This document shows, in pieces, positions 44,481 to 53,509 of a stretch of DNA of 64,000 nt. Position 1 is the first letter of the stretch, and each line of letters opens with the position of its first letter. The DNA comes from Thermobacillus sp. ZCTH02-B1. Its GTDB lineage: Bacteria > Bacillota > Bacilli > Paenibacillales > Paenibacillaceae. The position numbers and the translations under genes were made by a program. Location: assembly GCF_002159085.1 (NCBI RefSeq), contig NZ_LZRU01000017.1:1-64000 (forward strand). The letters are read 5' to 3'. Below the pieces are notes generated by a model, which was not told the origin of the DNA, did not search any database, and saw only the letters and a program-made list of their open reading frames with translations.

Positions 44481-46967
44481 TCAGAACACGGAGATCAGAT
44501 CCTTGACGTCGAACCGGATCCGAACCCGGCCATCCTCCCGGCGCCACGGCACCTTGATCCGGGCCGTCCGCGTTTCCATGTCGCAATACCAGCCGATACC
44601 GGCCCGTTCCCACCGGACGGGGTCGAGAAAACGCGGCAGCACCGCATCCCCCAGCCGGATTTCGGCGGGCGCGATCTCCCGGAACAGCACATCGAGGCGC
44701 AGCCTCTTCCATCCGGGATCCCAGGCGCCTTCGTGGGTGAAGGCGATCGTCACATCCCGGTCCCTCCGGATGTCGATCGTCGTCCGCAAATATTCGCCTT
44801 GACGGTAGCGGTTCGTCACCCCGTCATCGTCGTACAGGACGAACCGCGATTCCGCCGACGGCTCGATCAGAATGTGCAATTCTTCCACCGTGTCACGGTG
44901 AAGGTTCGTCAGTTCCGGCGCCATGGGCACGATGGCTCCGCTCCGCAGGAACATCGGAATGGAACCGAGCGTCACCGGCAGCTCGACCGTCTGTCCGCCG
45001 GCATGCCGCTCCCCCGTTTCCCAATGCACCCATTCCGCCCCTTCGGGCAGATAGACCCGTCGCGTCTGCGCCCCTTTCTCCAACACGTTGGCGACCAAGA
45101 GGAACGGCCCGAACATGAAGTCGAAACTTTCCTCCCACACCCGTTCGTCATGCTGGAATTCGTACACCAGCGGCCGCATGATCGGCGATCCTTCCGTCGA
45201 CGCCTCGTGAAACAGGGAGTAGAGATAGGGGACCAGTCGGTAGCGCAGCCGGATGGCGTCCCGGATGTAACGGGTGCAGGACGGATACATCCAGGGTTCG
45301 GTGACCGTGTTGTCCGTGTTGCACGAGTGAATGGAAAATCGCGGCTGGAAGATGCCGTTTTGCACCCAGCGGACGAACAGCTCCGGCTCGGGCGCCGGAC
45401 CGTGGAACCCGCCGATGTCGCAGCCCTGATTGGCCACCCCGGACAGCCCCATGCCCAGGATGAGGGGAATGTTGAATTTCAGGCTCTTCCAGCTCGTGCT
45501 GTTGTCGCCCGCCCAGGTCTGCGCGTAGCGCTGGATGCCGGCGAATCCCGCCCGGCTGACCACATACGGGCGCATGCCGGGACGGGCCTCCTCCGCCACC
45601 TCGTGCGCCGTCCGGGCCATCAGGTTCGGCTGGATCGGCCGCAGCCCGCCGATCTTCTGCGTCGCGCCGTCGCCGTGGCATACGGCGTCCTCGTCGTGAA
45701 TCTCGTATTCGTTGTTGTCGTTCCAGACGGACAGGATGCCGAGATCGAGCAGGGCTTCCTTCATGTGCTGCTTCCACAGGCGGCGGCCTTCCGGATTCGT
45801 GAAATCGACGAAGGACGCCATGCCGCCCCAATACCGGTCGGTCAGCGACTTCCCGTCGCCGTCCCGCACGTAGGCGCCGGCCCGGTCGAATGCCGCATGA
45901 AGCGGATGCGTGACGAGCATGCCCGGCTTGACGTTCGGCACGATGGCCACGCCCCGCTCGGCCGCCTGCCGGATGAACGATCCGGGATCGGGGAACCGCT
46001 CCCGGTTCCAGTTGAACACGTAGCGCTTGCCGTCCCGGCCGGTCGTGTAACCGGAGGACAGGAAGAACCCGTCGCAGGGGATGCCTTCCTCGCGGCACCG
46101 GTCCAGGAACCCGAGGATCGCCTGGTCCGAATCCCGGTCGAGCTCGGTGTAGTACATGGTGGATGCCATGTATCCGAGCGAGAACTTGGGCTGCAGGACC
46201 GTCTTGCCGGTCAGATCCGTATAGCGCCGGACGACGTCCCGGATATTCGGCCCGTGGATGAAGAAGACGTCCAGCTCGCCGCCGTCCGCGCAGTAGTAGG
46301 TGTATTTGTCCCAGTATCCGCTGCGCTCGCAGCCCATGTCGAACACCGCGTCATGCGCGTTGTGGTAGAACAGGCCGGAAGCGATGCGGTTCTCGCCGTC
46401 CCACCGGATGTAGAACGGGATGTGCTTGTACAGCGGATCGGTCAGCTCGGAATCGTAGCCGATCGTGTCCACGTTGTGCATGCGCATGCGCCGGTGCCTT
46501 TTGTTGAGCGGGCCCGCTTTTTCCCCGAATCCGTAAAAACAATCCCGCTCGCCCATGCGGCTGTAGTGGTACAATCGCCCGAGACCGTCCTGCATCCACG
46601 GCTTGCCCGGCAGATCCGCATGCAGCACCCTGCCGTCCCTGTCGGTGATGGCGATCATGAACGGATCCTTCCGCACCCGGATGCGCAGATGCTTCGTCGC
46701 CAGAACCAGCTCATCCGGCCGGTCCTCCGTTTCCACCGGGACGGGATCGACGGTTCTCCGTTCCGGCATGACCCCGTCGAGGCGATCCGGCCAGGCGGTC
46801 AGGACGAGCGCGTAGGACGCCTCCTCCGGAAACCCGTCGCCGAACGCGCACCGCACGCGGATGATGTCGTCGGTCAGCAGATAAAGGCGGAACCGGGCGG
46901 CGTCCGTCAGCAGATCGAGATGGCGGACGTGATTTTCGTACCCGATCAATCTGCGGCAGACCTTCAC
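44481..46967 (-). CDS. GH31 glycoside hydrolase (alpha-glucosidase/xylosidase family)
   Basis: An 828-residue cytosolic enzyme of family 31. The (beta/alpha)8 barrel carries the nucleophile Asp417 in ILSVWNDNNEYEI and the probable acid/base Asp488 in YAQTWAGDNSTSW. FGLGYM-type entry (FSLGYMAS), GCDIGGFHG and MRPLVYEFQHD are also typical. Beta-sandwich domains flank the barrel. It starts at a GTG that overlaps the GH105 stop (46964-46967), so it is translationally coupled and last in a four-gene operon. The exact sugar is not shown; in this pectin-like setting an alpha-linked side chain is plausible. Confidence 0.9.
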   Translation of the reverse strand: MKVCRRLIGYENHVRHLDLLTDAARFRLYLLTDDIIRVRCAFGDGFPEEASYALVLTAWPDRLDGVMPERRTVDPVPVETEDRPDELVLATKHLRIRVRKDPFMIAITDRDGRVLHADLPGKPWMQDGLGRLYHYSRMGERDCFYGFGEKAGPLNKRHRRMRMHNVDTIGYDSELTDPLYKHIPFYIRWDGENRIASGLFYHNAHDAVFDMGCERSGYWDKYTYYCADGGELDVFFIHGPNIRDVVRRYTDLTGKTVLQPKFSLGYMASTMYYTELDRDSDQAILGFLDRCREEGIPCDGFFLSSGYTTGRDGKRYVFNWNRERFPDPGSFIRQAAERGVAIVPNVKPGMLVTHPLHAAFDRAGAYVRDGDGKSLTDRYWGGMASFVDFTNPEGRRLWKQHMKEALLDLGILSVWNDNNEYEIHDEDAVCHGDGATQKIGGLRPIQPNLMARTAHEVAEEARPGMRPYVVSRAGFAGIQRYAQTWAGDNSTSWKSLKFNIPLILGMGLSGVANQGCDIGGFHGPAPEPELFVRWVQNGIFQPRFSIHSCNTDNTVTEPWMYPSCTRYIRDAIRLRYRLVPYLYSLFHEASTEGSPIMRPLVYEFQHDERVWEESFDFMFGPFLLVANVLEKGAQTRRVYLPEGAEWVHWETGERHAGGQTVELPVTLGSIPMFLRSGAIVPMAPELTNLHRDTVEELHILIEPSAESRFVLYDDDGVTNRYRQGEYLRTTIDIRRDRDVTIAFTHEGAWDPGWKRLRLDVLFREIAPAEIRLGDAVLPRFLDPVRWERAGIGWYCDMETRTARIKVPWRREDGRVRIRFDVKDLISVF

Positions 46968-48082
46968 GGCTTCCCGCCCCCTTCCCGCGACGGCGCGGCC
47001 TGCCGTTCCGCGGCGTCGGCATGGCGAAGCCCTTCGATCAGGACCAGCAGCGCGAGCGCCTGCCCGTAGGTCATCGGCGAGATCGGAATCTCCTTGTAGA
47101 ATTGAACGTCGGGACCGACCGGCGTCCCGTAGGACACCTCCCGCACGATGCCGGATTCGTCGATCCGGTCCAGCACCGCCCGCAGCGCCTTCCGTCCGAC
47201 GGGCAGGAATTCCTCCGGGAGATAGCCCAGGCGTACGCCCTTCAGGATCCCGTAAGCGAAGGCCGCGGTGCACGACGTTTCCTTGTAGGACGACGGATCG
47301 TCCAGCACCGTGTGCCACATGCCGTCCTCCGCCTGGAGGGAGGCCAGCGCCCGCACCTGGCCGCGGAACGTGTCCAGCAGGTAGTCCCGGACGGCCGGTC
47401 CCGGTTCGACGATATCGAGAAACTCGACGACGCCGGCCGTGTACCAGCCGTTGCCGCGTCCCCACCGCACGGCCCCGTAATTGTGGCGTCCGTTGAAATC
47501 CCATCCGTGGAAAAACAGACCGGTGCGGCGGTCATGGAGATATTTGATGTGCACGAGGAACTGCCTGACGGCTTCCTCGACATAGTCCGGGCGGCCGAAG
47601 GCGACGCCCGCCTTCGCGAGGAAGAGGACGGTCATGAACAGCGTGTCGATCAGCATCTGCCCGTCGTTCGGATCGCCGGTGATCATGTGCTGGAACGCGC
47701 CGTCCCCCGTCCGGATCAGGCCGGACACGGGGTCCATGATCCAGCGGCTCCAGTCCTCGCACACGTGGAGGAAATCCTCCCGGCCCGTCTTGAGCCCCAG
47801 GCGGATCAGCGTCAGCAGCGGGGAACAGGTGTTGACGTTCCGCTCCGGCAGTCCTTCCCGGATCCGGGCGTCGTACCAGTCCAGCAGGAACCGCAGCGCG
47901 TCCGGATCCCCGGTATGCTCGAAATATTGATACAGCCCGTAGAGTCCGACTCCCTGCGGCCACTCCCAAAGGTGAATGTCGATCAGCCCGATGGGGTAGA
48001 TCTCCCGCATCCCTTCGTTCTTCATCGTCTTCATCGCGCCGGATACCCGGCGGATGGCGTCAAGCAGCATTTCGCGGTTCAT
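46964..48082 (-). CDS. GH105 unsaturated rhamnogalacturonyl hydrolase
   Basis: A 372-residue (alpha/alpha)6-barrel enzyme of the YteR/YesR family, which removes the unsaturated galacturonic acid end left by rhamnogalacturonan lyases. Key blocks are WEWPQGVGLYGLYQYFEHTG, MLIDTLFMTVLFLAKAG (Asp146, probable catalytic Asp equivalent to YteR Asp143), FFHGWDFNGRHNYG and VRWGRGNGWYTAGVVEFL. ATG 48082 overlaps the upstream stop (ATGA). It points to pectin (rhamnogalacturonan-I) breakdown as the task of this operon. Confidence 0.92.
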   Translation of the reverse strand: MNREMLLDAIRRVSGAMKTMKNEGMREIYPIGLIDIHLWEWPQGVGLYGLYQYFEHTGDPDALRFLLDWYDARIREGLPERNVNTCSPLLTLIRLGLKTGREDFLHVCEDWSRWIMDPVSGLIRTGDGAFQHMITGDPNDGQMLIDTLFMTVLFLAKAGVAFGRPDYVEEAVRQFLVHIKYLHDRRTGLFFHGWDFNGRHNYGAVRWGRGNGWYTAGVVEFLDIVEPGPAVRDYLLDTFRGQVRALASLQAEDGMWHTVLDDPSSYKETSCTAAFAYGILKGVRLGYLPEEFLPVGRKALRAVLDRIDESGIVREVSYGTPVGPDVQFYKEIPISPMTYGQALALLVLIEGLRHADAAERQAAPSREGGGKP

Positions 48083-50625
48083 TCGCCGGCCGTCCCCCTC
48101 TCCCTGATCGTCAGAACGCCCCGCACGCCGCATCCTTCGGCGAACGCCGGCCGTCCGTTCACGGTCAGCGGCGCGTGCCGATCCATCGCGACGGTTCCGT
48201 ATGCGGGATCCGTGAGCCGTACGCGTTGTTCATCCGCGGACGCATCCAGCGGCATGCGCGTCATCGCATCCGCGAACGCTTCGAACGTGCCGAATTCCAG
48301 GCGGTCGGATGCCCGGACGATCCAGATATTGCGCCTTCCCGGCGAGACGAGCTCGCGATCCCGGTTCGGCCCGCGGCCGGTCATGCCGAGCCCGTTCAAG
48401 GCGAATACGGCGGCCCAGGCCTCATCGCCGAAGGAGGCGAACATCCAGTTCCCCCGCCGTTCCACCCGGGTGAACGCGGGAACCGGGAAATAGGCGTGCG
48501 TATAATCCGCGTCGTGGCCGGGATCGATGTCGAACATGAGCACGGCCAGCCCCTTGTATTGTCCGACCTTCGGCAGGCAGCCGTTGCCCGCCCAGAACGA
48601 GGGCCGTCCGTAACCGAACGGATGCAGCTCGCCCGGATGGTTCACCCAGATCTGGGCTTCCGGCGAGAACGCGAGATGCTGCACATGCTCCTGGTAGCCC
48701 GCCGCTCCCGGCCGGAAATCGGATACGCTGCTCAGGACGAACGTGCGGGTGCGGTAGTGGACCAGCCGCGCGTAGCCGCCCTTGCCCTGCTCGAGCCGGA
48801 ACTCCAGCTCTTCCCGCAGCCCGATCCGCAGCCGCGGGGCGTACTCGCGCGGCGGCTCGTAATCCGACAGATAGAACGGAACGTTGTACGAATGGCAGTT
48901 GACACAGCCCGCTCCGTATGCGGCCCAGATCAGGGACGTCGTGCCGGCCGCGCGATGGCCCATCAGTTCCTTCTCGTAGCTTCGCCCGAAGGTGGACGCG
49001 AGCATCCCTCCGTGCGCCTCCGCCGTCATGTAGTGAAACAGCAGGTCCAGCGCCTGCTTCGCCTTCTCCCGGAGCTCCGGGTTTTCCGCGAGGTCGTGGA
49101 GGTGCACCAGCCCGAGCACGTCGATCGGTATATAGGCGCTCGAGTTCCATTCCGCAAGCCCTTCCGCGAAGAAACGGTCGAACCAGGCCCGGAGCAGCCG
49201 TTCGGCCTTCCCGCGCCGCTCGGCGCCGGTTTCCCCGCTGTTCGTGAACAGGTCGTCCGGGAATAGCTGCCCGGCCAGAAGCTGGCAGGTGTGGAACAGC
49301 AGGGCGTGGTTCTCGCTGAAGAACCACATGACATCGTCGCCCGGCTCGTCGATCCAGTACCGGAAGCCGAGGACGGCTTCCTTGATCGCGGCCCAGAACG
49401 CCTCGTCGAACAGGCCGCTGTCGCGGTAGTCCCGCCAGAGCCTGAACAGCGCCACCAGGTAAAAATCCGCGCAATCGTGCCGTTCCCGGATGCCCCCCAG
49501 CCCCTCCAAAATCAACTCCCTGCATCGCGCCGGCGACTCGCCCGCGGCCAGCCGGGCCATCGCCGTATGGATGTTCGGGCTTCCGTAGCGGGCCACGCAG
49601 GACAGCGCGATCCGCTTGCGCTCCTTCACGCTCAACCGCCCGCTGTCTTCGGGCTGGAAGCTGCCGTCGTAGAGCTCGATGCCGATGCGCCGCTGAACGG
49701 TGATGTCCCCGACGTCCGCCTCCAGGATGAAATACTGGTAGCGCGTTCCCCAATCCCGCGTATGGCCGAGGACCAGATGCCGCTCGCCGGGAAGCAGGGT
49801 CCGCCGGAGCGGCTCTTCCGGATCGCGGGGAACGCTCGGAAAATCCGACCGGGTGCGGACGCGGAAGGTAACGGGTTCGTCCAGGGCACGTTCGAACTCG
49901 AGCCGCACCTCGCCGTCGGTCGCGTGGTTGGCCGGGAAGTACGCCGTTTCCAGCGCCTCCTCGAGCCGCAGCACGGCCTCCGCCGCCGCTTCGTCCGCGA
50001 CGGGAAGAAGAAGCTCGAGCTCTTCCGGACCCGCGTACTCCAGCGTAAAATGGTACAGCGTATCGCGTTCCGCCAGGTCCTCGTGGCAGACGACGAACGT
50101 GTTGTCCCCGGCCAGCAGTTCGACTTCGATCTCCAGCTTCTGCTCGATGTTCCGGGTGAAGGGCGCAAAATCGCAGACCATCCCGCCGTTCACCCACAGC
50201 GTGACGCTTCCGCACGTCCCCAGCACGAAGACCGCCCGGTGTGCGGCCGGGCTGCGGACGACCGTGTAGCCGTAACGCTTGAGATGGGTCGGAACATAGT
50301 AGAATCCGGATTCCTCCACCCGCGGATTCCCCCAGGGAAAATAGACGTTCCACACCGCTTCCTTCCCCCACAGCGACACGCGCTCGCCGGGCAGCGGCGC
50401 CTTGCGGACCGGAAGCTCCGGCTTCGCCGCGCGCCGCCGTTCCACGAATTCCCTGCGGCACGGATTCTCGTGGATGGAGAACCCCCGAATCAGCCAATCG
50501 TTGACATCGCCTTCCATCGTGACGGGAACAAAACGTTCGTTCCGGGTCAGCACGCCGGTCATCAGCCAGCGGTTGATCACCTGCCGGCCCAATGCGAGCG
50601 GGCGGTATCGGAGCACGGCGCTCAT
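48079..50625 (-). CDS. Uncharacterised 848-residue protein of the rhamnogalacturonan operon
   Basis: I do not recognise the family. No signal peptide is seen. The N-terminal ~300 residues look beta-rich (lectin-like, e.g. VFVLGTCGSVTLWVNGGMVCDF), as in the beta-sandwich caps of glycosidases. A helical middle (about 350-600) follows, with GDDVMWFFSENHALLFHTCQLLAGQLFPD and EWNSSAYIPIDVLGLVHLHDLAEN, like an (alpha/alpha)6 toroid. The C-terminal part is again beta-rich. It could be an undescribed glycosidase or lyase. Its start overlaps the AraC gene stop (ATGA at 50622-50625) and it is coupled to GH105 and GH31. GGGAGGTG is 7 nt upstream. Confidence 0.85.
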   Translation of the reverse strand: MSAVLRYRPLALGRQVINRWLMTGVLTRNERFVPVTMEGDVNDWLIRGFSIHENPCRREFVERRRAAKPELPVRKAPLPGERVSLWGKEAVWNVYFPWGNPRVEESGFYYVPTHLKRYGYTVVRSPAAHRAVFVLGTCGSVTLWVNGGMVCDFAPFTRNIEQKLEIEVELLAGDNTFVVCHEDLAERDTLYHFTLEYAGPEELELLLPVADEAAAEAVLRLEEALETAYFPANHATDGEVRLEFERALDEPVTFRVRTRSDFPSVPRDPEEPLRRTLLPGERHLVLGHTRDWGTRYQYFILEADVGDITVQRRIGIELYDGSFQPEDSGRLSVKERKRIALSCVARYGSPNIHTAMARLAAGESPARCRELILEGLGGIRERHDCADFYLVALFRLWRDYRDSGLFDEAFWAAIKEAVLGFRYWIDEPGDDVMWFFSENHALLFHTCQLLAGQLFPDDLFTNSGETGAERRGKAERLLRAWFDRFFAEGLAEWNSSAYIPIDVLGLVHLHDLAENPELREKAKQALDLLFHYMTAEAHGGMLASTFGRSYEKELMGHRAAGTTSLIWAAYGAGCVNCHSYNVPFYLSDYEPPREYAPRLRIGLREELEFRLEQGKGGYARLVHYRTRTFVLSSVSDFRPGAAGYQEHVQHLAFSPEAQIWVNHPGELHPFGYGRPSFWAGNGCLPKVGQYKGLAVLMFDIDPGHDADYTHAYFPVPAFTRVERRGNWMFASFGDEAWAAVFALNGLGMTGRGPNRDRELVSPGRRNIWIVRASDRLEFGTFEAFADAMTRMPLDASADEQRVRLTDPAYGTVAMDRHAPLTVNGRPAFAEGCGVRGVLTIRERGTAGE

Positions 50626-51527
50626 CTGGACACCTCCCGACCGGAATCCGGAACCTTGCCGGCGGCCCGGGCCTGCTGCCGGTATTGGCGCGGAGATACG
50701 CCGGTCATCAGCTTGAACATGCGGCTGAAATGCATCGGATAGCCGAACCCGAGACGCTCCGACAGCGCCTCGACCGGCTCGTCGGTCAGCCACAGAAGCT
50801 TCTTGGCCTCGTTGATTCGCCGGCGCAGGATGTACTGGCGGATGGACATGCCCGTCACTTCCTTGAAGCAATGGCAAATGTAATATTTGTTGAGATGCGC
50901 GTGGGCTTCCAGCATGTCCAGGGAGACGGGGCTCCGGTAATGCTCGTCCAGATACGCGAGAATCTCGCGCACGATGCGCTCCTTCCGGGTCGGGGCGACC
51001 GCCGCCGGCAGCGAACCGCTCCGCTCCGTTTTCCTCAAGATCCGGATCAGGAGCTGCGCGGCCATGCTTTGCAGCATCCACTCGTATCCGGCCGCCTTCT
51101 CCTGCTGCTCGCGCAGCATCTCCCGGAAGACGCGCTCGATCTCCGCGGCTTCCTCTTCGTCCCAATGAACCAGGAGTCCGTTCGGATTCGCGAAGAGCCG
51201 CATGAGCTGCCGGTGCCAGTCCGCTCCGACCATCTCGCGCACGTAATCCGCGGAAAAATTCATGTAGCTCCGGATGTACGGCACGTCCCTGGAGGGGTTC
51301 GGCCGGTGGAGCACGTCTCCCCTGAACAACAGCATGTCGCCGGGTGACAATACATAAATTTCGCGGTTGATGATAAAATGGGCTTGTCCTTCGTGAAAGA
51401 AATAAATCTCGAATCCGTCATGCGTATGAAACGGCCAGTTGTCCTGCCATTCCGTCACGCGGTGGCGGATGTAGATCCGCTCCCGTTCGATCGCGCGATT
51501 GGTGATGGAATGGGATTCCACATACAC
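50622..51527 (-). CDS. AraC-family regulator of the GH105/GH31 operon
   Basis: A 301-residue regulator. The N-terminal cupin holds FHTHDGFEIYFFHEGQAHFIINREIYVLSPGDMLLF. Two C-terminal helix-turn-helix units follow, VSLDMLEAHAHLNKYYICHCFKEVTG and VEALSERLGFGYPMHFSRMFK. It is the first gene of the operon and overlaps the next one, so it probably controls its own operon and perhaps the divergent transporter set. GTG 51527 with GAGGTG 5 nt upstream is preferred; the frame is open further to 51674 without family similarity. Confidence 0.88.
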   Translation of the reverse strand: MYVESHSITNRAIERERIYIRHRVTEWQDNWPFHTHDGFEIYFFHEGQAHFIINREIYVLSPGDMLLFRGDVLHRPNPSRDVPYIRSYMNFSADYVREMVGADWHRQLMRLFANPNGLLVHWDEEEAAEIERVFREMLREQQEKAAGYEWMLQSMAAQLLIRILRKTERSGSLPAAVAPTRKERIVREILAYLDEHYRSPVSLDMLEAHAHLNKYYICHCFKEVTGMSIRQYILRRRINEAKKLLWLTDEPVEALSERLGFGYPMHFSRMFKLMTGVSPRQYRQQARAAGKVPDSGREVSR

Positions 51528-51618
51528 GGCTGGCTGCACCTCGCGACCACAAGATTGGAAACGCTTACCCGGACATCGGCGGTCCGCACGGACGGAACAC
51601 CGAAGGAGGATTGATCCC

Positions 51619-51624
51619 ATCATA
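51619..51624 (-). promoter_or_regulatory. Extended -10 element of the AraC/GH105/GH31 operon
   Basis: On the minus strand TGCTATGAT gives an extended -10 (TATGAT with upstream TG). No clear -35 was found. It lies about 90 bp before the chosen regulator start. Confidence 0.4.
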
Positions 51625-51703
51625 GCACAGGCCGCGCGTTCTGAACCGCCCAAAAGTTGTCTTGCATTTAACAAAACTTGCGCCCGGAACGGATGGTGGT
51701 GCG

Positions 51704-53509
51704 ATGGTCTACAAACTGAGAACGCGGATGGCGATCACTTTTTCCCTCATCATGATCGTGCCGTTCGTCATGATGGTGCTTATCTTCTCGGAGCAATCGA
51801 AGCAGAACGTGCAGCAGGTGCTCATCTCCTCCTCGGCCCAGACCCTGAATCAGTACAACACCTTCATGAACCTGCTCAGCCAGCAGATTGAAGACGCGGC
51901 GCTGCAGGTCATGGGGAGCAATCTGACGCAGGAATGGATCGAGCACCGCAGCTCGAACGCCTACAGCCGGATCGAGAAATATCTCATGAACGCGAGGCTG
52001 AAAGACTATCTGACCTCGATCACGCTCAGCCATTCCAACATCGTCTCCATGGCCGTCTTCTATGAGGACGGTTTCGCCGTGAGCAACGACTCCGTCTACG
52101 AGCTGGTATCCTACGGAAATTTCGGATGGGTGGATCTGGTCAGGGAGCAGGGGGCGGTCTGGCTGCCTTCCCATCTGGATCCGTATCAGGCGCAATTTTT
52201 GCATACCCAGCCCGTCAACAGCCTGCTCTTCCCGCTGGTGAATCTGCGGACGTTCGAAGTCGTGGGCGCCATCAAGGTCAATTTTCTGACTTCGCTGATC
52301 AAGGAGCCGCTCAGCGCGATCAAGATCGGGGAGACGGACTCGGTTGAACTGATCGGACCGGACGGAAGATCCGTCATCTCCGCATCGGCGGATCTGGCAT
52401 GGCTGGGCGGCGAGCTGCTCGGCGAAATCAAGAACAGCCCGCGGTCCGAAGGCGCGATCCGGACGGAGGAGAACGGCCGGAACGTGCTCGTCTTCTATAA
52501 CCGGCTTCCCGGCCAGAACTGGATCGTCGTCGGCAAAATACTGGAGAAAGAGCTGTTCCGCAGCATCGTGTCCACGCGGCAGCTCATGTTCGGGATCGGC
52601 GCGCTTCTCCTGTTCATGACCGTGCTGACGGCGTTCTGGATCTCGTCGGGCATCGCGCGTCCGCTCAGCCGGCTCGCGCAGGCGATGCGCCTGGTGGAGC
52701 AGGGCGTGTTCACGACCGTGGAGCAGCTGCAAGAGCCCCGCGGCGGAGAAGTCGGCTACGTGATCCGGACGTTCAAGCGGATGGCCCGCACCCTGAATCA
52801 GTTGATCAACGAGGAATACAAGGCCAATCTCCGGCGCAAACACGCCGAGTACAAGGCGCTGCTCATGCAGATCAATCCGCATTTCCTGTACAATACGCTC
52901 GAAGTGGTCAGCGGACTGGCGGCACGCGGGAAGCATGGGCAGGTGCTGGACGTCGTGGAAGCGCTGGGCATGATGCTGCGGTACTCGCTGAAGCTCGGCG
53001 AGGAAACCGCACCGCTCAGGGACGACATCCGCAACCTCCGGCATTACGCGTTCATCATGGAGACGCGGTTCGGCGACCGGCTGCAGATCCGGATCGACGA
53101 AGACCCTGCGGCGAGCGACGTCCGCGTGCTCAAGTTCATGCTGCAGCCGATCGTCGAGAACGCGGTGAAGTTCAGCGTCGAGCACGCCAATCCGGCCGTG
53201 GTGGACATCCTGACCCGGAGGGAAGGCGACGACGTCCGGATCTCGATCCGGGATAACGGAAAGGGAATGGATGCGGATCAGATCGCGAGAATCGGACAGG
53301 CGGCAACCGGAACGGACAGCGTCTACGACGTCATCGATTCCGGGGGCAGCAAGATCGGCCTGGCCAATGTGCTGGCCAGATGCCGGCTGCATTACGGAGA
53401 CCTGTTCCGGTTCGACATCCGGTCCGCCCCCGGAGAAGGCACGACCATGACACTCATCATACCGGCAGACGGGGTGACGGACGATGTTCAAAGTGCTGAT
53501 CGTGGATGA
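51704..53509 (+). CDS. YesM-type sensor histidine kinase
   Basis: A 601-residue membrane kinase. A first helix lies near residues 9-27, a large dCache-like outer domain follows, a second helix comes at about 290-310 (GIGALLLFMTVLTAFWISSGI) and then a HAMP domain. The kinase core of the HisKA_5 (LytS/YesM) type has LLMQINPHFLYNTLEVV with the phosphorylated His, and FMLQPIVENAVKFSVEH and IRDNGKGMD in the ATP domain. Start 51704 is chosen where the first membrane helix fits. Its end overlaps the regulator gene by 26 bp. It probably senses an extracellular oligosaccharide and switches on the binding protein and permeases downstream. Confidence 0.92.
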   Translation: MVYKLRTRMAITFSLIMIVPFVMMVLIFSEQSKQNVQQVLISSSAQTLNQYNTFMNLLSQQIEDAALQVMGSNLTQEWIEHRSSNAYSRIEKYLMNARLKDYLTSITLSHSNIVSMAVFYEDGFAVSNDSVYELVSYGNFGWVDLVREQGAVWLPSHLDPYQAQFLHTQPVNSLLFPLVNLRTFEVVGAIKVNFLTSLIKEPLSAIKIGETDSVELIGPDGRSVISASADLAWLGGELLGEIKNSPRSEGAIRTEENGRNVLVFYNRLPGQNWIVVGKILEKELFRSIVSTRQLMFGIGALLLFMTVLTAFWISSGIARPLSRLAQAMRLVEQGVFTTVEQLQEPRGGEVGYVIRTFKRMARTLNQLINEEYKANLRRKHAEYKALLMQINPHFLYNTLEVVSGLAARGKHGQVLDVVEALGMMLRYSLKLGEETAPLRDDIRNLRHYAFIMETRFGDRLQIRIDEDPAASDVRVLKFMLQPIVENAVKFSVEHANPAVVDILTRREGDDVRISIRDNGKGMDADQIARIGQAATGTDSVYDVIDSGGSKIGLANVLARCRLHYGDLFRFDIRSAPGEGTTMTLIIPADGVTDDVQSADRG

